Below the pieces are notes generated by a model. The model searched no databases. It was not told the DNA's origin and worked only from the letters and a program-made list of their open reading frames with translations. Both the position numbers and the translations under genes were made by a program. A stretch of DNA of 64,000 nucleotides. Source: Sphingomonas sp. Leaf242. GTDB taxonomy: Bacteria; Pseudomonadota; Alphaproteobacteria; Sphingomonadales; Sphingomonadaceae. Where the stretch lies: the NCBI RefSeq assembly GCF_001422045.1, contig NZ_LMLW01000009.1:124001-188000 (forward strand), in the 5' to 3' direction. This document shows, piece by piece, positions 57,833 to 64,000 of the stretch. Within the stretch, counting starts at the first letter, position 1, and each line of letters starts with the position of its first letter.

Positions 57833-59482
57833 TCAAGTTCCTTGGTAGGTGGTGCTCGACAGTCGAAGGTTCTGAACAGAAATGGTCATGCTTGCGTCAT
57901 AGCCGGGTGGTCGGATCGTAGCGGGTAGGGGCTTTGCTTCGTCTTTATCCCACGCATAGACTTCCGGCGATTCTTCACGAAGCGTCATTTGGAAGATCAT
58001 GTCGTGCGTTTCGGTCTGTTCCTGAACGCGAAACAGCTTGTTGTTCCAACCCTGTGATGGAAGCGACAGTGTGAGAAGTGATCCTACCTGAACCAAGAAC
58101 GCCTTTGGACCCCAAGTCGCCGTGAAGAAGCCGGGAGTCTTTGCCTCACGCGCGACGAATTGCTTGGCGATACGCTGGCAACTTTCCGCTCGATTGACGA
58201 AGCCAAGGTCGAGAGTGAGTGTGCGCGGTACCCCGTCTGATAAATCGTCCGTGACGATCTCACCCCAGTCCACAAGCTGGTAAAGCTCATCGGGATTGGC
58301 GAACCGCCCACGCACGATGTTGTAAGTGTCGCGGGTAGGGCCAGAGGGTGTCCAATCGTATGGCGTGGGTGCGCCGGGAGCCCCTACAAGGTCATTCGCG
58401 TCGAAGGCTACCTTCGGTCCGAAGGTGTCGTCATAGCCGCCTACAAGCGTGTATTGTCCGCTTACATCGGTAAGCTTGGTGCTTCCCATCGCGGCGGTGA
58501 TCGCGTTGATGACTGTATCGTGGGTATCCGCCGTGCTCACGATCCCATCGGCGGTGTAGCGCTGGACGGTTCCGCCACCGGCTGTCTGGACGCGCTCTTC
58601 GCAGACATTGGCAAAGGTGCGGAAGTTATCGAGATCGATACTCTCGATCCCAACCCCCATGCCCCATGCGAGCTTCCCGTTGATCCGCCAACCGAGCAAA
58701 TAGGTGAGCAAGGCGAGCGCCGGGTTGCGCCCGATCTCGACAGCGCCGGGCCCATGCCATGCCCATGTGTTTTGATCATTCGATCGATGCGAGCCGGAAC
58801 CGCCACGCGTGCTGTCCTGTCGTGGATCGTAGAGTGGGCATCCTTCAACAATGGTGGTGAGCTTCGAAGGGATGCCTTGTGGCCAAGCTTTTGCGTCGAG
58901 CTTGTAGTCTATCGCGATGTATGCACAGCCGGTGAAAGTCGCGGATGCTGTCCAGTAGCTACCAGAGCCGAGCGGGAAGCCGTTCCCCGGTTTACCTTCC
59001 GTGACAGCACGAAAGCTCGTGATGCCGTTCTGGTGAGCTACAAGAGCGCCCTGCCAAGTCAGAGTTTCTTCGAGGTAGAATTGCGTGATCGCATTCACGC
59101 GATGCGACGCCAGAGCGATCACCTGTGCGTGACGATCTTGCTTCGATCCGTAAGTCTCGCGAAAACGCATATCTGCCGCCGCCGCCGTGCGACCGAACAC
59201 GACTTTGCGAGGCGTGGAGGGGACTATGGTGACATTCAATCGATCCGCCATTGAGTTCGACACGGTTGCCGATTTGCGAAACAGCGTTGAGATGGCGGAC
59301 AGGCCAAGCGAAATGCCAACGCCAACGACTGCTGATGTAATCGCCGCCATGGTGGCTGCGCTGATCGTGGTAGCGGCAAGGCCGGGTGCAAGTCCCGCCA
59401 GCGCTCCGGCGATCGGTGCGGCAAAGACAACGATCGCAACCGCAATCGCAACGACGGCAACGATCTTGATAATCTTACTCAT
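57833..59482 (-). CDS. Tail hub protein with N-terminal membrane-like segments
   Basis: A 549-residue phage tail protein. The first 70 residues are strongly hydrophobic (two or three segments, SKIIKIVAVVAIAVAIVVFA onward), as seen in tail-hub proteins that may contact the host membrane. The rest is a beta-rich hub-type domain. It sits between the DUF6950-like protein and the tip, matching the usual K-I-J-like order. Its start overlaps the preceding stop (ATGA). Confidence 0.78.
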   Translation of the reverse strand: MSKIIKIVAVVAIAVAIVVFAAPIAGALAGLAPGLAATTISAATMAAITSAVVGVGISLGLSAISTLFRKSATVSNSMADRLNVTIVPSTPRKVVFGRTAAAADMRFRETYGSKQDRHAQVIALASHRVNAITQFYLEETLTWQGALVAHQNGITSFRAVTEGKPGNGFPLGSGSYWTASATFTGCAYIAIDYKLDAKAWPQGIPSKLTTIVEGCPLYDPRQDSTRGGSGSHRSNDQNTWAWHGPGAVEIGRNPALALLTYLLGWRINGKLAWGMGVGIESIDLDNFRTFANVCEERVQTAGGGTVQRYTADGIVSTADTHDTVINAITAAMGSTKLTDVSGQYTLVGGYDDTFGPKVAFDANDLVGAPGAPTPYDWTPSGPTRDTYNIVRGRFANPDELYQLVDWGEIVTDDLSDGVPRTLTLDLGFVNRAESCQRIAKQFVAREAKTPGFFTATWGPKAFLVQVGSLLTLSLPSQGWNNKLFRVQEQTETHDMIFQMTLREESPEVYAWDKDEAKPLPATIRPPGYDASMTISVQNLRLSSTTYQGT

Positions 59483-59916
59483 GCCGCCACCTCGAAAGGC
59501 ACGCGGAAAGCGTAGCGACACGCCGATGTGGGCATGGTGAGCAAGCCTTCCTGCCCTTGCTGCCGACCAACGAAGTAAGAGAAGCGTCCCACGCAAATTC
59601 CGGTGGTGGTGCGATCGAACATCATCACATCGCCACGCTGTGCGAAGTGTGGCGAGATCGGCTCACCAAAGATCGACTTCATCGTCTTGAGAAGTGTGCC
59701 ATCGCCGTGTTCGCGAAGCGCAAGGGCCGCACCAGTGGCGGTGTCATATACATCGCGAAAATCTTCGACTGGATCGTCGCCAGTCATTACCCTCACGCAG
59801 TTAGCGGCAAACAGTGCGCAATCATGCGAGCCCCACTTGAAGGGTTCTTCAGCTACGCGGTCGAGGTAAAGGGAAAGTCGTTCTTCCCAATCTTGGTGGC
59901 GGACAAAGGTTTTCAC
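59479..59916 (-). CDS. DUF6950/NlpC-P60-like tail protein
   Basis: A 145-residue protein with the cysteine-peptidase-like motif KWGSHDCALFAANCVRVMTG (catalytic-type Cys33) and RGDVMMFD downstream, the pattern of DUF6950 and NlpC/P60 proteins that cut peptidoglycan during DNA injection. The start is GTG 59916, 4 bases after TAAATA. Place before the hub gene supports the role. Confidence 0.78.
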   Translation of the reverse strand: MKTFVRHQDWEERLSLYLDRVAEEPFKWGSHDCALFAANCVRVMTGDDPVEDFRDVYDTATGAALALREHGDGTLLKTMKSIFGEPISPHFAQRGDVMMFDRTTTGICVGRFSYFVGRQQGQEGLLTMPTSACRYAFRVPFEVAA

Positions 59917-59920
59917 CTGC

Positions 59921-59926
59921 TATTTA
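59921..59926 (-). promoter_or_regulatory. TAAATA motif, DUF6950-like gene
   Basis: TAAATA-GCAG-GTG on the minus strand, preceded by AA. At most a weak GCAG lies in the Shine-Dalgarno position. Confidence 0.5.
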
Positions 59927-59933
59927 TTGCAAC

Positions 59934-60608
59934 TTACTCCAACGCCGCTCTGTTGTTGTATGCCGCCCGCGAAGTTCCGCCACCACCGCTGTAACTCGAA
60001 GTGGTCGAAGCTTTCGTCGGGGCAGGGTCGCCGTTCGCAATCGCCGTTGACGAGTCTTGCGAGCTATCGTTCGGATCATACGACCGCTGGTTTTGATATG
60101 TCTGGTTCGTCGCGTTGCTAACCTTACCACCATGGCTTTCGATGGTGAGCGTGATGCGGTGGCTCTGTCCGTCCGCCTGAACTGAAAGCTTGTCCATCGT
60201 TCCGCTGCGAATTCTCCTGAACAGCCACACAGGCTGCGCGAGCGGATTTCCGGTGTCGATCTTAACCGCGCGCCAGAAAACTGCGCTACGGCTCTGAAAT
60301 TCAGCGGGTAGAACCATTGCGGCGGAAATGGCTTCGGGAGGTGCGGACGAGACATTCAGCGTGACGGTAAGCTCATTCGAGCCGCCCATCGTGAAAGTGT
60401 TCTCGCCAATATCCACGAGGTCTGGATCGATCGCGTCGAAAACCTGATTATCGAGCAAGCTATCGCCGCTGTTCGCAGGCGCTTGGATCGATCCAACCCC
60501 TGTCCAAACCCATAGAGTTTCTGACTGGAAATCGAGCCGAGCCGCTATGGCGGTGATGATCGATGGTGCGGTGACAGCACCGACTAGCTCGGGAGTATTG
60601 TTGCGCAT
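59934..60608 (-). CDS. Minor tail protein (DUF2163-like)
   Basis: A 224-residue protein resembling DUF2163-type minor tail proteins (RLDFQSETLWVWTGVGSI; VWLFRRIRSGTMDKLSVQA). The C-terminal 50 residues are Ser/Thr/Asn-rich and low-complexity. The ATG 60608 overlaps the preceding stop by one base (TGATG). Confidence 0.72.
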   Translation of the reverse strand: MRNNTPELVGAVTAPSIITAIAARLDFQSETLWVWTGVGSIQAPANSGDSLLDNQVFDAIDPDLVDIGENTFTMGGSNELTVTLNVSSAPPEAISAAMVLPAEFQSRSAVFWRAVKIDTGNPLAQPVWLFRRIRSGTMDKLSVQADGQSHRITLTIESHGGKVSNATNQTYQNQRSYDPNDSSQDSSTAIANGDPAPTKASTTSSYSGGGGTSRAAYNNRAALE

Positions 60609-61207
60609 CAAACAACCTCCCGCGCTTGGACAGGACCAAATTCGCAAGCCTGATCGCGAGTGAGCGTGTAACTTTGGCCTTCCGATGAAGTGAGGCCGAA
60701 TACGCCAACCGGGTTTACGAAGTTGACGATGGTTCCTACCGCGTATTGCTGGCGAAGCTCTGGCGCGAAGCTTATGGTGGCCGCGCCGTTCGCGTCGGTG
60801 AATGCTGCCGCTTCTGTCACTTGAAGAAGCTGCGTCCCAATCTGGAAATACTGCCCTTTACGAAGACCTGTGCCAGCATTCGCAGCCCAACCTTTTACGG
60901 AAATGGTCCCGTTGTAGTTGTAGCCGATTGTGGCGAGGGTGAGTCCGGTGGTGGTGAAATTGTAAGGCTGGCGAGGAGCGAAGGTGAAACTACCTATTTG
61001 CCCGTTCAAGATTTTGAGCCAACCATCGATGAATTCAGCATTGTTCCACGACATCGCAGGCCACGACCATTCGAGCATCCATTGGGACCCTCCTCCGGTG
61101 GTGGTCTGCTTGTATGTCCACGGCGACTGCGCAACTGACTGGCGAAGTTTAAGGACCAACTTGTAGGAAGCTGGCGACTTGTTGGGAAAGGCGAGGGGAT
61201 AGATCAC
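60608..61207 (-). CDS. Minor/distal tail protein
   Basis: A 199-residue tail protein of the type placed after the tape measure in siphoviruses (GGSQWMLEWSWPAMSWNNAE; ILNGQIGSFTFAPR). The start is GTG 61207, 5 bases after TAAATA and without a Shine-Dalgarno sequence. The role in linking tape measure to the hub is inferred from order. Confidence 0.72.
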   Translation of the reverse strand: MIYPLAFPNKSPASYKLVLKLRQSVAQSPWTYKQTTTGGGSQWMLEWSWPAMSWNNAEFIDGWLKILNGQIGSFTFAPRQPYNFTTTGLTLATIGYNYNGTISVKGWAANAGTGLRKGQYFQIGTQLLQVTEAAAFTDANGAATISFAPELRQQYAVGTIVNFVNPVGVFGLTSSEGQSYTLTRDQACEFGPVQAREVV

Positions 61208-61212
61208 GAAAG

Positions 61213-61218
61213 TATTTA
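61213..61218 (-). promoter_or_regulatory. TAAATA motif, minor tail gene
   Basis: TAAATA-CTTTC-GTG on the minus strand, within a 49-base gap after the tape measure gene. Because this gap is non-coding, the motif is not just a stop codon context. Confidence 0.55.
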
Positions 61219-61256
61219 GGAAGACACCCGTTCATTCGCGCGATGACGCTTCGTCG

Positions 61257-63593
61257 TCACAGGTTGGGACGACGAAGCTTGGTCATCGTGGCGTTCACCG
61301 CCTGATCACGGAAGACGGGGGCAAGCTCCATCGCCGCCTGCATCGCCAACGCCTTTACCATTGCGGGATCGTTCGATGTGATCGAACCGAAGGTGACATT
61401 GACACCGCCACGATTATCGTTCGCCGCGCTGCGCATCGCGTTGTTGGTCATCACATTTGCGTTCGCGCCAATGCGGACAACTTCCGGCCCGCGCTCGCCA
61501 ACGAGGTAGCTACCCGGTGAGGTCATGCCGCCGTTCGCACGAGCGCCCTTTATCAATCCACCGAAGATGGACCCGAGAAGACCGCCACCGCCGCTATCGC
61601 CACCTCCGAACAAGAGATTACCCAACGGTTTGATAATTGCCTGTTGAAGGCCAATCTTGATCAACCCGTTCAGGATCGTCTTCGTCATATCGGTGAAGGC
61701 ATCGCCAACCGACTTGGTGCCATCAATGACACCAAGCAATCCGTCTTGGAGGTTCTTGAGGCCATCGACCTGAACCTCTTCGAGCGCATCGTTGATCTCC
61801 CCCTTCGTCTGCGGGATGGCGTCCAGATAGGCTTCAAGAGGCGATTGGTTCTGTCGGCGGCTTCCCTCCTCGGCGAGCGCTTTAAGCGCTGGAAGGGCCT
61901 TTAAACGGGCTTCTGCCGCCTCTCGTTCGGCCTTGGTCGCCTTGCCCAGCTTGGCTAGTTCGATCGTATTCTCAAGCTGGAGGCGCTCTTGCTCAAACTG
62001 GTTGCGGACAAGCGCCAACGCCTTATCGCGACGGTCACGAGTGGAGCGCGAAAGGCTCATCTCCGCCGACAGGGTGTCGTTCTCGATCTGGAGGCCGTTT
62101 AACGAGAGGTCGAGGCGATCCCTTGCGATCTCCGCATCACGATCGCGGATTGATCCGTCATACTCTGCGTCGAGGATTTCCTTGTCGATCTGGCGAAGCT
62201 GTTTGGCCTGCGCTTCTGTGTAGCGCTTCTTCCCCTCTCTGACTTGCTGATCGGTGCCGGTGTCGGCTGTGAGATCAGCGTCGTTGATGAAGTAGCGGTT
62301 GCGACGCTGCTGTGCGCCAAGCTCCTGCCGTTCCGTGGGATCGGTGGTTAGATCGGCCTGCGCAGCGTAGAGTTCAGCACGAGCGCCAAGGAATGCCTTC
62401 TCCCACTGCGCGGTGAGTTCGTCATCAGACTTCAGCTTAACCGTTGGCGTCTTCGGAGTTTTTGTCTTTGATCCAGATGGTATGGGAAGTGTGCCTGTCG
62501 GTGTGCCACTACGGTCGATCTTCAAGCCATGCCGCGACCGAGCTTCCGCCTTCGCGATATCTTCGCGCTCGGCAAGCATCGCTTGCATGTCCGCATCGTT
62601 CTTATCGCGCCCTTCGCGTATTCCGGCATTGTATCGCTTGGTAAGATCATCGTGTAGCGCTTGACGCCCGGTCTTCGTTGTTTTGAGTTCGTTTCGCGCG
62701 TCGGTAGAAACCTGACTTGTCGATTTCCCCCGAAGGCGTCCCATTAGCAAGGTCGGGATGTCAGAGTTAAGGTCTACGCCATTTGCAACGCTCATCAACT
62801 TCTTCGTGTCCATCTGCGCAAAGAAGTTCGCAGCCGCCGAAGCCGCCTGAATGAAGGCGTTCGCCAACGACATAATCGCATCGGCGTTCTGAATGATCAT
62901 TCCCGCCATTTCTGCGTTCAAGATCATCTTCATTGTATCAAGCTGATCGTTCACCTGTCCGCCGTTGCGAAGAAGATGATCGTCCAACACTATCCCGTAG
63001 CTTTCCGCCGCCTGTGCGAGCGTGTCGAAGCCCTTTGCGCCGCCACTCATAAGAAGGGTGAGGTCGCTTGCCGATTTACCGAAAAGCTCGATAGTCTTCT
63101 GGTTGCGCTGCGTAACGGTCCCAAGCTTCGAGATACCATCCATAGTCTGGCGCATAGCGGTGTCAGTGTCGGTGCTCGTCACGCCGAGATCGTGGAAAGT
63201 CTTCGCAAAGGCTTTGTTGCCGTTCTGTGCAGCGCCAAGATTCTTCGCAAACTTCTCCACGGCTGCGTCGGCGTTCTCCATCGAGGAGCCGGAAAGCTGT
63301 GCTGCGTAGCGGAACTCCTGAATGGTCTTGGTGGTAGCGCCGGTTCGATCGGCAAGGTCAACGATTGCGTCACCGTAATCGAACGCCTCTTGGATGCGCT
63401 GCTGTAGGACATCGACAGAGAACGCGCCGATGAACCCGCCAGCGAAGCCGATCGCGGCATTCTTGGCAAGGTTCATGGACGAGGTGATTTGATTTGCGGT
63501 CTGTGCGGTGGACGCTGCCACCTTTTTCATACCCGCAATAAATTGTGCGCTTTCAAGCGCGAGATCGACAACAAGGGAACCAACATTAGCCAT
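61257..63593 (-). CDS. Tail tape measure protein
   Basis: A 778-residue tape measure that sets tail length and is ejected into the host. The N-terminus ANVGSLVVDLALESAQFIAG is typical; long helical segments follow (about residues 120-220 and 400-600), with hydrophobic stretches near 45-62 and 230-260. Its ATG lies 8 bases after the chaperone stop codon, 5 bases after TAAATA, without a Shine-Dalgarno sequence. Confidence 0.9.
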   Translation of the reverse strand: MANVGSLVVDLALESAQFIAGMKKVAASTAQTANQITSSMNLAKNAAIGFAGGFIGAFSVDVLQQRIQEAFDYGDAIVDLADRTGATTKTIQEFRYAAQLSGSSMENADAAVEKFAKNLGAAQNGNKAFAKTFHDLGVTSTDTDTAMRQTMDGISKLGTVTQRNQKTIELFGKSASDLTLLMSGGAKGFDTLAQAAESYGIVLDDHLLRNGGQVNDQLDTMKMILNAEMAGMIIQNADAIMSLANAFIQAASAAANFFAQMDTKKLMSVANGVDLNSDIPTLLMGRLRGKSTSQVSTDARNELKTTKTGRQALHDDLTKRYNAGIREGRDKNDADMQAMLAEREDIAKAEARSRHGLKIDRSGTPTGTLPIPSGSKTKTPKTPTVKLKSDDELTAQWEKAFLGARAELYAAQADLTTDPTERQELGAQQRRNRYFINDADLTADTGTDQQVREGKKRYTEAQAKQLRQIDKEILDAEYDGSIRDRDAEIARDRLDLSLNGLQIENDTLSAEMSLSRSTRDRRDKALALVRNQFEQERLQLENTIELAKLGKATKAEREAAEARLKALPALKALAEEGSRRQNQSPLEAYLDAIPQTKGEINDALEEVQVDGLKNLQDGLLGVIDGTKSVGDAFTDMTKTILNGLIKIGLQQAIIKPLGNLLFGGGDSGGGGLLGSIFGGLIKGARANGGMTSPGSYLVGERGPEVVRIGANANVMTNNAMRSAANDNRGGVNVTFGSITSNDPAMVKALAMQAAMELAPVFRDQAVNATMTKLRRPNL

Positions 63594-63598
63594 GTAGA

Positions 63599-63604
63599 TA
63601 TTTA
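63599..63604 (-). promoter_or_regulatory. TAAATA motif, tape measure gene
   Basis: TAAATA-TCTAC-ATG on the minus strand. The TAA of the motif is also the stop of the upstream chaperone gene. Confidence 0.5.
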
Positions 63605-63868
63605 GGCTACGGGTGGTTCCACGGCCTCGACTGCGATTGGACCAAAGAATGCATCGAACTTATCTTCAAGTGAGATTGCCGCTTCGGCTTTGGCTTTGAG
63701 GCGAGCAGTTTCTTCGGGATCGCGATCGAAGAATTCTGGTAAGTCTCCCTTGTAGTTAGCATACCAGAGCAACGCTGAAACTATGCTAGAGCGATCATCA
63801 TCAGCGGGTGAGCCGAACGGTTCGAGCGAATGGTAAGCTTCCCATTCTGCCAACTCGTTCGGCTCCAT
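63602..63868 (-). CDS. Tail assembly chaperone, frameshifted C-terminal part (GT)
   Basis: An 88-residue frame from ATG 63868 (EPNELAEWEAYHSLEPFGSP). The frame stays open upstream through FRQNPHRRFVFRLALALGKT to the A9 run, where it would join the upstream frame by a -1 shift. As in lambda G/GT this gives a short chaperone and a longer fused form just before the tape measure. AAGAG directly before the ATG also allows separate translation. Confidence 0.8.
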   Translation of the reverse strand: MEPNELAEWEAYHSLEPFGSPADDDRSSIVSALLWYANYKGDLPEFFDRDPEETARLKAKAEAAISLEDKFDAFFGPIAVEAVEPPVA

Positions 63869-63885
63869 CTCTTGATCAAGTTGCT

Positions 63886-64000
63886 TTACGGTTTTGCCGA
63901 GCGCGAGCGCGAGCCGGAAGACGAACCGCCTGTGCGGGTTTTGCCTGAATTTTTTTTTAATGCTTCGGGGTCGCGTCGGCTATGCATCGTCACTGCAACC
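63886..64000 (-). CDS. Tail assembly chaperone, zero-frame part (G), partial
   Basis: A frame entering from beyond the window (HSRRDPEALKK) and ending at the TAA at 63886-63888, after a Ser/Arg-rich tail. It is the N-terminal chaperone whose ribosomes would slip at 63950-63958. Partial: its start is outside. Confidence 0.65.
   Translation of the reverse strand, partial: VAVTMHSRRDPEALKKNSGKTRTGGSSSGSRSRSAKP
63950..63958 (-). promoter_or_regulatory. Probable -1 ribosomal frameshift site (A9)
   Basis: On the minus strand the zero frame reads TTA-AAA-AAA-AAT. Both A-AAA-AAA and A-AAA-AAT heptamers are slippery, and the -1 frame is the one that encodes the C-terminal chaperone. A TAG closes the -1 frame about 20 bases upstream. 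Confidence 0.75.

Larger units (their letters stand above)
45090..64000. mobile_element. Prophage (siphovirus-like), left end to beyond the window
   Basis: A lower-GC block with tail chaperones, tape measure, minor tail proteins, hub, tip, fibre accessories and holin all in tail-module order on the minus strand, plus small genes near the boundary. None of the palindromic repeats of the backbone was seen inside it. Integrase, head and replication genes are not in the window. Confidence 0.9.

Noticed and set aside
48666..63604. Reading TAAATA as proof of a T4-like phage.
   Set aside because: The gene content is siphovirus-like, the TAT at the left of the T4 motif is not conserved, and no T4-type sigma (gp55) gene is visible; only the motif position is reported.

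Overview
This window looks like a Sphingomonas-type alphaproteobacterium (order Sphingomonadales). From 1 to about 45.1 kb it is a GC-rich chromosomal backbone of housekeeping genes: ligA, recN, bamD, yajC-secD-secF, maeB, hslV-hslU, branched-chain 2-oxoacid dehydrogenase E1a/E1b/E2, gor, pgi, lepB-rnc-era, lgt and cobB. Supporting signs are a TonB-dependent receptor beside a glucoamylase-fold lipoprotein, a GTA-type holin/GH108 endolysin pair, two Crp/Fnr regulators and a DUF6894-like small protein. The genus is inferred from protein style and gene order; I could run no database search.

Layout. 0-14 kb: ligA, a Tat-exported SDR, a Crp/Fnr regulator divergent from a class II aldolase, recN, bamD, a mannose-6-phosphate isomerase, a GT4 glycosyltransferase, and the Sec accessory operon yajC-secD-secF-Mth938. 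14-25 kb: tRNA-Pro(GGG), maeB, the GTA-type lysis pair, hslV-hslU, a nitroreductase, rhlE and a second Crp/Fnr regulator. 25-32 kb: a fumarylacetoacetate-hydrolase-family protein, the branched-chain oxoacid dehydrogenase operon, an SDR and a thiolase. 32-37 kb: a probable glucan-uptake pair (GH144-like lipoprotein and TonB receptor). 37-45 kb: gor, pgi, lepB-rnc-era, lgt and cobB.

The backbone is studded with about twenty palindromic repeats of several families. All but two lie between genes. One is inserted in frame in ligA and another in frame in the E2 hinge. None was seen in the prophage.

From about 45.1 kb to the right edge is a lower-GC prophage, entered from its attachment end. Its boundary appears to lie inside cobB: about the first 45 codons of cobB have AT-rich, phage-like codon use and the rest is GC-rich. 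The prophage reads on the minus strand in the order tail assembly chaperones (with a probable -1 frameshift at an A9 run), tape measure, minor tail proteins, DUF6950/NlpC-like protein, tail hub, a 1717-residue tail-tip protein with decapeptide repeats, tail accessories, an SGNH-hydrolase-like tail protein, membrane proteins and a holin, then small genes near the attachment site. Head genes and integrase must lie beyond the window.

The most unusual pattern is in the prophage. Six tail-module genes whose starts do not overlap the gene before have no clear Shine-Dalgarno sequence; instead TAAATA sits 4-5 bases before the start codon. That spacing would fit leaderless transcripts from a TAAATA-type late promoter, or an AU-rich non-SD ribosome entry signal.
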